A DNA stretch of 64,000 bases from Sphingomonas sp. (GCA_017304655.1 JAFKLY010000003.1:62001-126000); one strand, 5' to 3'; shown: positions 27,157 through 36,430, numbered from the stretch's first letter. Notes: generated from the sequence alone by a model not told the origin. Program-made: numbers and translations.

Positions 27157-28362
27157 TCACTTGCCGATGAGCGCGGCGACGCCCGGCAGCTCCTTGCCTT
27201 CCATCCATTCAAGGAAAGCGCCGCCGGCCGTGGAGACGAACGAGAAATCGTCCGCGACACCGGCATGGTTGAGCGCGGCGACCGTATCTCCGCCGCCCGC
27301 GACCGAGACCAACGAGCCCTCGGCCGTCAGCGCCGCGGCCGTGCGGGCAAGCGCGACCGTCGCGACGTCGAACGGCGCCAGCTCGAACGCGCCGAGTGGA
27401 CCATTCCACACCAGCGTGCGGCAGGTCTTGAGCACATCGGCCAGTGCCTCGACAGCGGCCGGGCCGACGTCCAGGATCATCTCGTCAGCAGCGACCTCAT
27501 TGACGTTGCAGACGCGATAGCTGGCCGGATTGGCGGCAAATTCCTTCGCGACCGCGACGTCATAAGGGAGATGGATCGTGCAGCCGGCCGCGTCCGCCTT
27601 GTCGAAAATCTCGTTGGCGGTCGGAACCAGATCATGCTCGCACAGCGACTTGCCGACAGCCACGCCGCGCGCGGCGAGGAAAGTGTTCGCCATGCCGCCG
27701 CCGATGATGAGATGATCGACCTGCGCCACGAGGTTTTCCAGCACGGCCAGCTTGGTGGAGACCTTGGCGCCACCGACCACGGCCGCGACCGGCTTTTCCG
27801 GCTTGCCAAGCGCGGCTTCGAGCGCATCCAGCTCCTTTTCCATCGAGCGGCCGGCGAAAGCCGGGAGCCGGTGCGCCAGGCCCTCGGTCGAGCAATGCGC
27901 GCGATGCGCGGCGGAAAAAGCGTCGTTCACATAGAGATCGCCGAGCGCCGCCATCGCGTCCGACAGGGCGGGATCGTTCTTTTCCTCGCCGGCATGGAAA
28001 CGGGTGTTCTCGAGAATCGCGATGTCGCCGCCGCGCATCACGGCGATGCCATCCACAGCCGCCTGGCCCTGGCAATCGGGAATGAACTGCACGTCACGCC
28101 CCAGCGCCTGACCGAGCGCCCGCGTGACGAGGCTCAGCGACATGTCCGCCGACTTCTGCCCCTTGGGGCGGCCGAAATGCGCGAGAACGAGCACCTTGGC
28201 GCCCTTGTCCGCCAGCTCCAGCAGCGTGGGGACGGCCGCACGCAGGCGCGTATCGTCGCTCACCGCGCCATCCTGCATGGGGACGTTCAGGTCCTCGCGA
28301 ACCAGCACGGCCTTGCCGGCAATATCGCCCATGTCGTCGAGTGTCTTGAAGGGTTTGCCCAC
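27157..28362 (-). CDS. pgk: Phosphoglycerate kinase
   Basis: Interconverts 1,3-bisphosphoglycerate and 3-phosphoglycerate with ADP/ATP. 401 residues with the usual motifs: [18 protein letters not shown], the hinge [23 protein letters not shown] (as [17 protein letters not shown]) and the nucleotide-site WNGPLGAFE and [11 protein letters not shown]. The start is GTG at 28362, with GGGAGA upstream. It follows gap by about 70 bases with a hairpin between, in the tkt-gap-pgk-aldolase order typical of gluconeogenic or Calvin-like clusters in alphaproteobacteria. Confidence 0.97.
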   Translation of the reverse strand: MGKPFKTLDDMGDIAGKAVLVREDLNVPMQDGAVSDDTRLRAAVPTLLELADKGAKVLVLAHFGRPKGQKSADMSLSLVTRALGQALGRDVQFIPDCQGQAAVDGIAVMRGGDIAILENTRFHAGEEKNDPALSDAMAALGDLYVNDAFSAAHRAHCSTEGLAHRLPAFAGRSMEKELDALEAALGKPEKPVAAVVGGAKVSTKLAVLENLVAQVDHLIIGGGMANTFLAARGVAVGKSLCEHDLVPTANEIFDKADAAGCTIHLPYDVAVAKEFAANPASYRVCNVNEVAADEMILDVGPAAVEALADVLKTCRTLVWNGPLGAFELAPFDVATVALARTAAALTAEGSLVSVAGGGDTVAALNHAGVADDFSFVSTAGGAFLEWMEGKELPGVAALIGK

Positions 28363-28394
28363 GGCGATCGTCTCCCGGTTCCTGGAATCAGAAA

Positions 28395-28423
28395 CGGGGC
28401 CATTCGCCTTGCGAACGGCCCCG
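28395..28423 (-). terminator. Hairpin between gap and pgk
   Basis: CGGGGCC (28395-28401) pairs with GGCCCCG (28417-28423) around a 15-base loop. On the minus strand it is followed by only TTT, so it is more likely a weak attenuator or mRNA-stabilising stem than a full terminator. Confidence 0.35.
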
Positions 28424-28432
28424 CATCAATGG

Positions 28433-29443
28433 TCAGATGAGACCGGCAACAACCTTGCTGGTATCGATCATGCGGTTCGAGAAACCCCATTCATTGTCGT
28501 ACCAGGAGAGCACGCGGACCAGCTTGCCGTCGATGACGGCGGTCTCGAGGCTGTCGACCGTCGAGCTGCGCGGATCGCCATTATAGTCGATGGAGACCAG
28601 CGGCTCGTCCGAATAACCGAGCACGCCCTTGAGCGAGCCGGCTTCCGACGCGGCCTTGAGCAGGCCGTTGACTTCCTCGACCGTCGTCGCGCGCTTGGCG
28701 ATGAACTTGAGGTCGACCACCGAGACGTTCGGCGTGGGCACGCGGACGGACGAGCCATCCAGCTTGCCCTTCAGCTCCGGCAGCACCTCGCCCACAGCGC
28801 GCGCGGCGCCGGTCGTGGTCGGGATCATGGAAAGCGCGGCGGCACGGGCGCGGCGCATGTCCTTGTGCAGCTGATCCAGCGTGTTCTGGTCGTTGGTGTA
28901 GCTGTGGATCGTGGTCATGAAACCGCTCTCGATGCCGACGGCGTCATGCAGAACCTTGGCAAGCGGGGCGAGACAGTTGGTCGTGCAGCTCGCGTTGGAG
29001 ATCACGATGTCGTCCGCCGTCAGCGCGTCATGGTTGACGCCGAAGACGATGGTCTTGTCGACGCCGGTCGCGGGCGCCGAAATGACGACGCGCTTGGCGC
29101 CGGCCGTAAGGTGTGCGCTCGCCTTCGCCTTGTCGGCGAAGATGCCGGTGCATTCCAGGGCGATCTCGACGCCCAGCGCGGCGTGCGGCAGATTGGCGGG
29201 ATCGCGCTCAGCGGTCACCTTGATCTTCTTGCCGTTGATGACCAGCGAGTCACCATCGACACCGACATCGCCGGCCCAGTTGCCGTGAACGCTGTCACGC
29301 TTGAAGAGCAGCGCATTGGACTTGGCATCGCCCAGGTCGTTGATCGCCACCAGCTCGAAGTCATGATCCGTGCGCTGCAGAAGCGCGCGCGCCACGAGGC
29401 GTCCGATCCGTCCGAACCCGTTGATTGCTACCTTGGTGGCCAT
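28433..29443 (-). CDS. gap: Type I glyceraldehyde-3-phosphate dehydrogenase
   Basis: Oxidises glyceraldehyde 3-phosphate to 1,3-bisphosphoglycerate. 336 residues: N-terminal Rossmann motif [15 protein letters not shown], the dinucleotide-selecting loop AINDLGD near residue 36, the catalytic ASCTTNC with C153, and the C-terminal [13 protein letters not shown]. The Asp36 suggests NAD preference, but cofactor choice cannot be settled by eye. The ATG has a GGAGATCAATC site. It begins 21 bases after tkt, so the two are co-transcribed. Confidence 0.97.
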   Translation of the reverse strand: MATKVAINGFGRIGRLVARALLQRTDHDFELVAINDLGDAKSNALLFKRDSVHGNWAGDVGVDGDSLVINGKKIKVTAERDPANLPHAALGVEIALECTGIFADKAKASAHLTAGAKRVVISAPATGVDKTIVFGVNHDALTADDIVISNASCTTNCLAPLAKVLHDAVGIESGFMTTIHSYTNDQNTLDQLHKDMRRARAAALSMIPTTTGAARAVGEVLPELKGKLDGSSVRVPTPNVSVVDLKFIAKRATTVEEVNGLLKAASEAGSLKGVLGYSDEPLVSIDYNGDPRSSTVDSLETAVIDGKLVRVLSWYDNEWGFSNRMIDTSKVVAGLI

Positions 29444-29464
29444 GATTGATCTCCTTGCCTTGGG

Positions 29465-31432
29465 TCAGTTGAGAGCCGCGACGATTCGCGTCGCGATCAT
29501 CTGCGCGTTCAATCCAAAATGATCGTAAAGAACCGGTGCGGGGGCCGAGAGGCCGAAGCTGTCGATGCCGATGTTGAGGCCGTTCTCGCCCGTGATGCCA
29601 GCCCAGCCGAAGGTCGTGCCGGCCTCGATCGAGACACGCAGCGCGCCCTGCGGCAGCACGGATGCGCGATAGCCCGCGTCCTGCGCCAGGAAGCGCGTAA
29701 CGCTCGGCATGGAGACGACATTGGCGGCGATCCCCTGAGCCTCGAGCAGCTTGGCAGTCTCGGCGGCAATCTCGACTTCCGATCCGGTGGCGATCAGCAC
29801 GACGCGCGGCGCGGATGCGCTCGCCACGAGGGTATAGCCACCCTTGGCCGACAGATTTTCCGACGCGTTATCACGCAGTTGCGGCAGGTTCTGACGAGAC
29901 AGAGCGAGCACGGTCGGCGTCCCTTCGCTCTCCAGCGCGAGCTGCCAGCATTCCGCCGTCTCGATGGTGTCGCAGGGGCGGAACACCTCCAGATTGGGGA
30001 TCATGCGCAGCGACATGACATGCTCGATCGGCTGGTGCGTCGGACCATCCTCGCCCAGGCCGATACTGTCATGCGTCATCACATAGACGACGCGCAGGCG
30101 CTGGAGCGCCGACATGCGGATGGCGTTGCGCGCATAATCGGAGAAGACGAGGAACGTGCCGCCATAAGGAATGACGCCGCCATGCAGCGCCATGCCGTTC
30201 ATGGCCGCCGACATCCCGAATTCCCGAATGCCATAAAAGGCATAGCGACCGGAATAGTCATCGCGACTGAAGCCGACCTTCTGGTCCTTGGACTGGGTGA
30301 GGTTCGACCCGGTGAGGTCCGCCGAGCCGCCGAACATCTCGGGCACCTGCACGTTGATCGCATCGAGCGCCATTTCGCTCGCCTTGCGGGTCGCCACCTT
30401 CTTCGGCTCGGCAATCAGGCTGTCGAAATAGGGCTTGAGCGAGAAATCGGCGGGCAGCTTGCCAGCCATGCGCCGCTCGAATTCCGCCTTGTTGGCGTTA
30501 CTTGCGAGACGTCCTTCCCAAGTGGCATGCGCTGCCTTGCCGCGCTGACCGATCTCCAGCCAGGCCGCCTTGACGTCATCGGGCAGTTCGAACGGCGGCA
30601 GATCCCAGCCCAGCGCCTCACGCGTTGCCGCGATCTCATCCTTGCCGAGCGGCGCGCCATGCACCTTGTGCGATCCGGCCATATTGGGCGCGCCCATGCC
30701 GATCTTGGTGCGGCAGGCGATGAGCGAGGGGCGCGGATCGGCCGCCGCCTCTGTCATGGCGCGACGAATATCGGCGAAGTCATGGCCATCGCAGCTGGTT
30801 ACATGCCAACCGGTGGCGGCATAGCGCGCCAGCACGTCCTCGCTGGACGACAGGCTGACCGCGCCGTCGATGGTGATCTTGTTGTCGTCCCACAGGACAT
30901 TGAGGCGGCCAAGGCGCAGATGCCCGGCAAGGCCGATCGCCTCGTGATTGATCCCTTCCATGAGGCAGCCATCGCCGGCGATCACCCAGGTGCGGTGATC
31001 GACCAGATCGTCGCCGAACGTCGCATTGAGGTGGCGCTCGGCCATCGCCATGCCCACCGCCATCGCGAGGCCCTGCCCCAGCGGCCCGGTGGTCGCTTCC
31101 ACGCCGGGCAGCTCGAAATTCTCCGGATGGCCAGCGCACGGGCTGCCCATCTGGCGGAAATTGCAGATATCCGCGATGGTCGGCTCATGATAGCCGGTGA
31201 GGTGCAGCAGCGCGTAAATGAGCATCGAGCCGTGACCGGCCGAGAGCACGAAGCGATCGCGGTCTGCCCATTTCGGCGCCGCGGGATCGAACGTCAGATA
31301 ATCCTTGAACAGCACCGTCGCGACATCGGCCATGCCCATCGGCATGCCGGGGTGACCGCTATTGGCTGCCTGCACCGCATCCATCGCCAGCACACGGATC
31401 GTATCGGCGAGGCGTTTTTCGGTGACAGACAT
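29465..31432 (-). CDS. tkt: Transketolase
   Basis: A thiamine-diphosphate enzyme of 655 residues that moves two-carbon units in the pentose phosphate pathway. Clear motifs are NSGHPGMPMGMADVATVL near the N-terminus, GPLGQGLAMAVGMAMAE, the ThDP-binding GDGCLMEGINHEA through WDDNKITIDG, and YGGTFLVFSDYARNAIR, plus THDSIGLGEDGPTHQPIEH in the pyrimidine domain. Length is normal. It is the first gene of the minus-strand tkt-gap-pgk-aldolase cluster; its promoter should lie in the 300-base divergent region upstream. ThiE, encoded just beyond this cluster, supplies its cofactor pathway. Confidence 0.97.
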   Translation of the reverse strand: MSVTEKRLADTIRVLAMDAVQAANSGHPGMPMGMADVATVLFKDYLTFDPAAPKWADRDRFVLSAGHGSMLIYALLHLTGYHEPTIADICNFRQMGSPCAGHPENFELPGVEATTGPLGQGLAMAVGMAMAERHLNATFGDDLVDHRTWVIAGDGCLMEGINHEAIGLAGHLRLGRLNVLWDDNKITIDGAVSLSSSEDVLARYAATGWHVTSCDGHDFADIRRAMTEAAADPRPSLIACRTKIGMGAPNMAGSHKVHGAPLGKDEIAATREALGWDLPPFELPDDVKAAWLEIGQRGKAAHATWEGRLASNANKAEFERRMAGKLPADFSLKPYFDSLIAEPKKVATRKASEMALDAINVQVPEMFGGSADLTGSNLTQSKDQKVGFSRDDYSGRYAFYGIREFGMSAAMNGMALHGGVIPYGGTFLVFSDYARNAIRMSALQRLRVVYVMTHDSIGLGEDGPTHQPIEHVMSLRMIPNLEVFRPCDTIETAECWQLALESEGTPTVLALSRQNLPQLRDNASENLSAKGGYTLVASASAPRVVLIATGSEVEIAAETAKLLEAQGIAANVVSMPSVTRFLAQDAGYRASVLPQGALRVSIEAGTTFGWAGITGENGLNIGIDSFGLSAPAPVLYDHFGLNAQMIATRIVAALN

Positions 31433-31732
31433 GGGCGCGCGCCCCTTTCTTCTTGTGGTCGGCCCGCAGGCGCAATCAATTCGGCGGTCATCGGCCGGGT
31501 GGCAGCGATGAGCGAAATGTCCCGGATCGCCGCACCGGCCCCGAGTCGTCGCGCGGCCTCAATGTCGATTCGATCCGCGAGCGTCAACCTATGGCGCCTT
31601 TGCGCGCCGATAGCCCCGCTACCCCACCCGTTCGGCGCCGCCAAAACAGGCCGGACCGGCGACAGATCAGCGCCCAACGTGCGTCGGAACGGGCCTTTTG
31701 CAATCGCCGGGGAGCGTGATAAGGGTTCCGCC
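31433..31732. other. Divergent intergenic region upstream of tkt
   Basis: 300 bases between the divergent tkt (minus) and the small coiled-coil gene (plus). I see no coding frame I believe and no clear palindromic operator. It should hold promoters for both transcripts. Confidence 0.6.
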
Positions 31733-31987
31733 ATGGCAAGCGACGCAATGAAGCAGGCATTGGAACGGGTGGAGCGAGCCCTGACTCGCGCCGAGACGCT
31801 GGCAAGTCAGGTGGCCGACGCGCGGAGCAAGGCCGCCGATGCCGCACGGCTCGCCGCGCACAGCGAGGCCGCGCATGCTGGCCCTGCTGTCGATATCGAT
31901 CCGTTCTCACGCGACAAGGCGATCGCGGCTCTCAAGTCGCTCGACGCCCTGATCGGCGACCTCCAGAAAGCGCGGAGCGAGGCCTGA
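31733..31987 (+). CDS. Small coiled-coil protein upstream of zapA
   Basis: 84 residues from the ATG at 31733, very rich in Ala, Arg, Asp and Glu and helical throughout (for example QALERVERALTRAETLASQV and KAIAALKSLDALIGDLQKAR). It resembles the short coiled-coil proteins often encoded just before zapA in alphaproteobacteria; a role in division is only suggested by position. The zapA start is 1 base after its TGA, indicating a shared transcript. Confidence 0.75.
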   Translation: MASDAMKQALERVERALTRAETLASQVADARSKAADAARLAAHSEAAHAGPAVDIDPFSRDKAIAALKSLDALIGDLQKARSEA

Positions 31988-31988
31988 G

Positions 31989-32336
31989 ATGGCGGAAGTC
32001 AAGATCATGGTCGGCGGCCGGCAATATGCGGTCCATTGCCGCGACGGCGAGGAACCCCGGCTGCACCAGCTCGCCGGCATGATGTCCGAGCGCGTCAATC
32101 AGGTGAAGACGGGCAGCCCCGGGCTGAACGAGGTGCGGCAGCTGCTGTTTGCCGGCCTGCTGCTCGCCGATACTGTGACGGAACAATCCGCCGCCCGCCC
32201 CGTGGCCGCGCCGGCGCCCGAACCTACGCCGGCCGAGCCAATTGACGAGAGCGATACGCTGGAGATCCTTGCCAGCCTCGCGCAAAGGCTCGAAGCCCTG
32301 GGCGACAGCCTTGCGGCGCAGCTCTCCAACGCCTAG
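31989..32336 (+). CDS. zapA: Cell division protein ZapA
   Basis: A small cytoplasmic protein that binds and bundles FtsZ at the division ring. 115 residues with the ZapA N-terminus (AEVKIMVGGRQYAVHCRDGEEPRLHQLAGMM) split here as AEVKIMVGGRQYAVHC and EPRLHQLAGMM, followed by the long helix NEVRQLLFAGLLLADTVTEQ, a Pro/Ala linker and a C-terminal coiled coil (DTLEILASLAQRLEALGDSL). The order zapA - 6S RNA - 5-FCL is conserved widely in proteobacteria and supports the call. Confidence 0.92.
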   Translation: MAEVKIMVGGRQYAVHCRDGEEPRLHQLAGMMSERVNQVKTGSPGLNEVRQLLFAGLLLADTVTEQSAARPVAAPAPEPTPAEPIDESDTLEILASLAQRLEALGDSLAAQLSNA

Positions 32337-32345
32337 ATAGGTCGC

Positions 32346-32503
32346 GACGGGTACTGCCCGGTGCGCGCTTTAGCGAACATCCCTGAGGCGATAATACATC
32401 CTAGGGGGCTGTCTCTGGCCGGATTCAGGTCCGCGTTACATGGTCCCCACCTGACGTTGAGGCGTCAGAGGATTTTCCAGCAAACGGCCATGGCGGTCCC
32501 GTC
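32346..32503 (+). ncRNA. ssrS: 6S RNA (SsrS)
   Basis: Lies between zapA and the 5-formyltetrahydrofolate cyclo-ligase gene, the classic position of ssrS. The ends pair: GACGGG at 32346-32351 with CCCGTC at 32498-32503, extended by ACTGCC/GGCGGT. Inside are the conserved 6S elements, including CCCTGAGGCGATAA and the CTAGGGGGCTGTC...GGTCCCCACCTGACG bubble region that mimics an open promoter. The length, about 158 bases, is normal. 6S RNA binds the sigma70 RNA polymerase holoenzyme in stationary phase. Exact ends are estimates from pairing. Confidence 0.85.
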
Positions 32504-32539
32504 ACTTCCGTCCGCCATCAGTTCCAGGACGATCATGTG

Positions 32540-33115
32540 ATGAAAAACGAGCGCGCCGCGCTGCGCACCGATCTGCTTGCCCGCCGATCCGCTTTCGTCG
32601 CGGGCCTGCCGAACAGTGTGCGCAATCTCGCCTTTCGCGTGTTGCCCAACCCGGTGCTGACGCAAATCGCGCCCGGCGCCCGGATCTCCTGCTATCTCGC
32701 CATGGGCTCCGAGGCGCCCACGGAGGCGCTGATGGAGTTCCTGCATGAGCGCGGCTTCAAGCTCTGCCTGCCGCGCCTCGGCAAAAGCATCCAGGAAGAC
32801 ATGGAATTTGCGGACTGGGCGCCGGGCGACATCCTCGTTCCCGGCCAGCTGCGCATTCCGCAGCCCGCGCCCCAGGCAGCCGTGGTGACACCGGACGTCG
32901 TGCTGACGCCCATGGTCGGCTTCGATCGGCAGCTCAACCGAATCGGCCATGGTGCCGGCTATTATGATCGCGCCTTTGCCAAGCTGCCGAATGCACAGCG
33001 CATCGGCATCGCCTGGAGCGCACAAATGGTCGACGCTCTGCCCATCGAGCCATGGGACGTGCCGCTACACATGGTGATCACCGAGCAGAGCATCATCACG
33101 CGGGACGCGGCATGA
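32540..33115 (+). CDS. 5-formyltetrahydrofolate cyclo-ligase
   Basis: Converts 5-formyl-THF to 5,10-methenyl-THF with ATP. 191 residues from the ATG at 32540 (a GTG one codon earlier is possible). The ATP-binding motif is NRIGHGAGYYDRAF, followed by IGIAWSAQMVD and the His-rich WDVPLHMVITEQ end of the family. The N-terminal helical region (MKNERAALRTDLLARRSAF) is normal. It follows 6S RNA directly and may be co-transcribed with it, as in E. coli. Its stop overlaps the DUF2842 start by 4 bases. Confidence 0.94.
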   Translation: MKNERAALRTDLLARRSAFVAGLPNSVRNLAFRVLPNPVLTQIAPGARISCYLAMGSEAPTEALMEFLHERGFKLCLPRLGKSIQEDMEFADWAPGDILVPGQLRIPQPAPQAAVVTPDVVLTPMVGFDRQLNRIGHGAGYYDRAFAKLPNAQRIGIAWSAQMVDALPIEPWDVPLHMVITEQSIITRDAA

Positions 33116-33336
33116 CCCCCAATCCGCACCAGCCAAGCTGGCGCAAGCCCGCCGGTATGTTCGCGATTCTCGGGATCATCGCCTTGTGGGCCGTCATCAT
33201 CGCCAGCTTCTCCGGCATGATCGGCAACTGGCCGCGTGTCGTGCAGGTGATCTTCTACGTCGTGGCCGGAATTATCTGGATCTTCCCCGTCCGCCCGCTG
33301 CTCGTCTGGATGGAAACCGGCCGCTGGCGCGCGTGA
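33112..33336 (+). CDS. DUF2842 family membrane protein
   Basis: 74 residues from the ATG at 33112, which overlaps the cyclo-ligase stop (ATGA). Pattern WRKPAGMFAILGIIALWAVIIAS, then VQVIFYVVAGIIWIFPVRPLLVWMETG is that of DUF2842, with two transmembrane helices and a C-terminal Trp/Met/Glu motif (the two strings are quoted in part). The function is unknown. It is the last gene of the small coiled-coil - zapA - 6S - 5-FCL group. Confidence 0.87.
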   Translation: MTPNPHQPSWRKPAGMFAILGIIALWAVIIASFSGMIGNWPRVVQVIFYVVAGIIWIFPVRPLLVWMETGRWRA

Positions 33337-33474
33337 ACGCGCTCTGGCCCTGCCTCAACATCGCTGATTGATGGGGAACCGCAAGCCGCGCCATGTGCGT
33401 GGTGAGGAGACCGCACAGACCTCTCCTCCCCGGCATGGGGAGGACGAAATCATTTTCCAAATTTCCGAGGAAAA

Positions 33475-33551
33475 TGGCGCGAGTGACGGGGCTCGAACCC
33501 GCGACCTCCGGCGTGACAGGCCGGCACTCTAACCAACTGAGCTACACCCGC
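33475..33551 (-). tRNA. tRNA-Asp (GTC)
   Basis: Read on the minus strand, the acceptor stem GCGGGTG pairs with CACTCGC (one G-U), the D and T arms are regular (GGTTCGAGCC T-loop), and the anticodon stem CCGGC/GCCGG holds the loop CTGTCAC with anticodon GTC. The discriminator is G and CCA is encoded. Confidence 0.97.
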
Positions 33552-33608
33552 GCTTGGTCGAGGACGGCGCAGGTATAAGAGGCGGATGCCCCTGTCAACA
33601 CCCTCGCG

Positions 33609-34838
33609 TCATGTCTGGTCATAATCATGGGGCGGGTCGTGAAATGTGCTGGTGAGCGTACCCGCTTCAAACAGGAATCCTGCGATGTCCGGCTTCCCGG
33701 CCGCCGCCAGCACGGTCTGGACGATGATCAGAAGCGGCACAGCCAGCAAAGCACCAGCAGTCCCCCAAACCCAGGTCCAGAAGCTCAGGGACACGAGAAT
33801 CAGCAGCGGACTCATCTTGAGCCGCTCGCCCAGCACCAGCGGCGTCACGATATTCGCCTCGACCAGATGGAAGCAGATCATAATGATGGCAGGCAGCATG
33901 GCCCAGCCCACGGTGGTGAAGCTCATGAGCCCACCCAGGCCCAGCAGGATCGCCGCGACGATCGGCCCGAAATAGGGAATGAAGTTGAGCAGCGCGACGA
34001 ATCCGCCCCACATGAATGGCGTCGGCATGCCGATCAGGGCCAGCGTCAGCGCGACAGTGAGGCCCAGCAGGATGTTGATGAACGTGATGGTGAGCACGTA
34101 GCGCGAGGTCGCATCCACGACATTCTGGATGACACGGGCGATGGCGAGCGCACCGGTAAAACTGCCGCGACCGCGGATCGTGCGGCGACGCAGCCGGGTC
34201 CAGCCCGAGAGGAAGAAGAAGATCACCAGCAGCCCGAACACGACGTTGATGACGACGCTCGGCGCCGAACTGGTCAGCATCTGCAACAACGAACCGGGCT
34301 TGGCGAACTCCCCTGCCTCACTGCCGATCGCCTTGGTTTCCGTGACCATGCGCAGCAGCCCGTCGATGAAGCCCTGAGCCTGGGTGTAAAGGCGAATCAC
34401 GGGGGCCAGCGTCGTCTTGATCTGGCTGATTCGGTCCGGAAGCTGCGCGATCCAGTCCGTGGCCGGGACGACAATGAGCACCAGCGCCGTATTGGCGACG
34501 AACAGAAAGGCCCCCAGCGCCATCAGCGCCGCAACAGGCGACGGGATGCGCCGCCGCTCAAGCCACTCCAGCAATGGAACCAGACAAATGGCGATGACCA
34601 GTGCCGCGGTGAGCGGCAGGAAGAACTCCGCGCCGGCGCGCAAGGCAAATGGCAGCGCCATGAGGCAGCCCGCGCCCGTAAACAGGGCGATGGATGCCGC
34701 AAGCCGGTTGCGTTCCCAGGCCTCGCGATTGAGCGCCGTCGGACGCGTGGGTGTCGAACCGGGCCTGGTTTCCGTCGCGCGATCAGTCGCGGATGGCCCA
34801 CCCGGCCCGTCCTTTTGATAAAGGTCCCGCAACGGCAT
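33609..34838 (-). CDS. AI-2E family transporter (PerM/TqsA-like permease)
   Basis: 409 residues with about eight transmembrane helices arranged as in the AI-2E (formerly UPF0118) family: two N-terminal pairs, a middle soluble segment with amphipathic helices (DWIAQLPDRISQIKTTLAPVI), and a C-terminal hydrophobic half with MWGGFVALLNFIPYFGPIVAA and LVEANIVTPLVLGERLKMSP, both diagnostic (each quoted in part). Members move signal molecules or ions; the substrate here is unknown. It begins 13 bases after thyA and is likely co-transcribed with it. The N-terminal 45 residues are disordered. Confidence 0.9.
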   Translation of the reverse strand: MPLRDLYQKDGPGGPSATDRATETRPGSTPTRPTALNREAWERNRLAASIALFTGAGCLMALPFALRAGAEFFLPLTAALVIAICLVPLLEWLERRRIPSPVAALMALGAFLFVANTALVLIVVPATDWIAQLPDRISQIKTTLAPVIRLYTQAQGFIDGLLRMVTETKAIGSEAGEFAKPGSLLQMLTSSAPSVVINVVFGLLVIFFFLSGWTRLRRRTIRGRGSFTGALAIARVIQNVVDATSRYVLTITFINILLGLTVALTLALIGMPTPFMWGGFVALLNFIPYFGPIVAAILLGLGGLMSFTTVGWAMLPAIIMICFHLVEANIVTPLVLGERLKMSPLLILVSLSFWTWVWGTAGALLAVPLLIIVQTVLAAAGKPDIAGFLFEAGTLTSTFHDPPHDYDQT

Positions 34839-34851
34839 CTCTGTCCCCGCC

Positions 34852-35835
34852 CTAGACCGCGATCGGCGCGGAGATGCTGCGATGCGGCTCGTAATCCTCG
34901 ATCGCGAAATCCTCGATCCGGTGATCGAAGATGCTCTCTGGCCGGCGCAGGATACGCAGGCGCGGCGCCCCGCGCGGCTTGCGTGAGAGTTGTTCCTCCA
35001 CCAGATCCGTGTGGTTGAGATACAGGTGGACGTCGCCGCCCTGCCATACGATCTCGCCGGCCTCCAAGTCGCACTGGAGCGCCAGCATCCGCGTCAACAG
35101 GGCGAGGCCAAAGATATTGAACGGGAATCCGAGGCCGAGATCGCAGCTGCGCTGGAACAAGAGGCCGTTTAAGCGACCATCCGCGACATGGAACTGATAG
35201 GTCATGTGACAGGGCGGCAGCGCCATGCGATCGACCTCATCCACATTCCAGCCCGTGAAGAGCAGCCGGCGCGACCCCGGACTCTTGCGAATTCCCTCGA
35301 TCAGCGCGGCGATCTGGTTGTGACCGTGTGGCGCCTTGCGATACAGGCCCTCGCCTGCGTCCGGCGCCGGCTCATAATGCGGCCAGTCGACCCATTGCTT
35401 GCCATAGACCGGCCCGAGATCGCCCCATTGGCTGGCGAAGCTGTCATCCTCCAGAATTCGCGCCTCGAAGGCATCCATGGAGATGTTCTCGCCGGTCTCG
35501 CGCCGATAGCGATCAAGCGGCCAGTCGGTCCAGATGTGCACGCCCTGCGCGACCAGCGGGCGAATGTTGGTCTCACCGGAGAGGAACCAGATCATTTCCC
35601 GCGTCGCGACCTTCCAGAAGACTCGCTTGGTCGTGAGCAGGGGAATCGCATCGTCAGCCAGCGAAAAGCGCATGGTCGCGCCGAGAATGGACCGAGTACC
35701 GACCCCGGTACGGTCAACACGCTCGTGCCCCTGCGTCCAGATATGACGCATCAGGTCGAGATATTGCTGTTCGTAATGGGCCGCCGCTCCGTCCCTGGCC
35801 ACGGCAGACCCGGCGAGGATGGCGGGGTTTGGCAT
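34852..35835 (-). CDS. thyA: Thymidylate synthase
   Basis: Methylates dUMP to dTMP using 5,10-methylene-THF. 327 residues, longer than the 264 of E. coli because of an insertion around residues 110-170 (RYRRETGENISMDAFEARIL and the segment HYEPAPDAGEGLYRKAP), a form known in several alphaproteobacteria. Catalytic Cys209 lies in ALPPCHMTYQF, with RSCDLGLGFPFNI and DVHLYLNH for substrate binding. The ATG at 35835 follows a gene-poor divergent region. The AI-2E-like gene follows by 13 bases. Confidence 0.96.
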   Translation of the reverse strand: MPNPAILAGSAVARDGAAAHYEQQYLDLMRHIWTQGHERVDRTGVGTRSILGATMRFSLADDAIPLLTTKRVFWKVATREMIWFLSGETNIRPLVAQGVHIWTDWPLDRYRRETGENISMDAFEARILEDDSFASQWGDLGPVYGKQWVDWPHYEPAPDAGEGLYRKAPHGHNQIAALIEGIRKSPGSRRLLFTGWNVDEVDRMALPPCHMTYQFHVADGRLNGLLFQRSCDLGLGFPFNIFGLALLTRMLALQCDLEAGEIVWQGGDVHLYLNHTDLVEEQLSRKPRGAPRLRILRRPESIFDHRIEDFAIEDYEPHRSISAPIAV

Positions 35836-36052
35836 GGTGATCGTCTTAACGCGCCACCCCCGCGAGCGCCAGCGGCAAGACGGGGATCACACCGGTTCCT
35901 GATCGTCGAACACCCATCCCTGAGTTCACTCCGTAATGGATATATAAGCGATTTAATTTCAATATCTTGAGAGGTTCGGGCAAAAATCAGCAACAAAAGC
36001 GGAGCGGGATTGCCTGCTGCGTTTTTCTTTGTCCGTTCAAGCTCTTGGCTCG

Positions 36053-36430
36053 ATGAGCCATTCCCTTCTCCCGACTCCACATGCCGGAGCTGACCCGCGC
36101 AGTTATTTGCAGCCCTGCGGCTGTGAACTGGGTGCGCTCGACCTGTACGATGCGTCCGGCTGCCTGATTGAGCGATTGGAATTGATCGGCGACCATCATT
36201 CGCTGGCGATCGATCTTGCCCATGTCGTTCCGCGCATACTCGCTACCCCTTGTCGGATCGTCCTGCTGCGACATTGCCACCCCTCTGAGCAGAGTGAACC
36301 CAGCGAGGCGGATATTCACGCAACACGCGCTTTCGCTGGCCTTCTGCGGCTGCTTGGGCTGCACCTGCACGATCACGTCATTGAAGGGGGGCGCTCGGCC
36401 TTCAGTTTCCGCACGCATGGGCTGCTCTGA
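36053..36430 (+). CDS. Stand-alone RadC-type JAB domain protein
   Basis: 125 residues from the ATG at 36053 (a TTG at 36029 would add 8). The C-terminal half matches the RadC JAB/MPN+ domain: VLLRHCHPSEQSEPSEAD holds the metal motif H-x-H-P-S...D, followed by ATRAFAGLLRLLGLHLHDHVIEGG and FSFRTHGLL, the usual RadC ending (quoted in parts). The N-terminal helix-hairpin-helix half of RadC is absent. RadC-like JAB proteins have no firmly known role. Sampled GC is about 60%, a little below the neighbours. An opposite-strand frame covers the same bases but has no family signature. It sits between thyA and tRNA-Pro. Confidence 0.78.
   Translation: MSHSLLPTPHAGADPRSYLQPCGCELGALDLYDASGCLIERLELIGDHHSLAIDLAHVVPRILATPCRIVLLRHCHPSEQSEPSEADIHATRAFAGLLRLLGLHLHDHVIEGGRSAFSFRTHGLL

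Noticed and set aside
27020..31432. A Calvin-cycle (cbb) operon
   Set aside because: tkt, gap, pgk and aldolase are present, but there is no RuBisCO or phosphoribulokinase in the window; the group fits ordinary glycolysis/gluconeogenesis.
29519..31732. The long plus-strand frame leading into the small coiled-coil gene
   Set aside because: Its first 740 codons are antisense to tkt. Only the part after the ATG at 31733 makes a sensible protein next to zapA.
35987..36418. A minus-strand frame of 143 codons in the thyA-tRNA interval
   Set aside because: It overlaps the plus-strand JAB gene, which has a real family signature; the minus frame has none.
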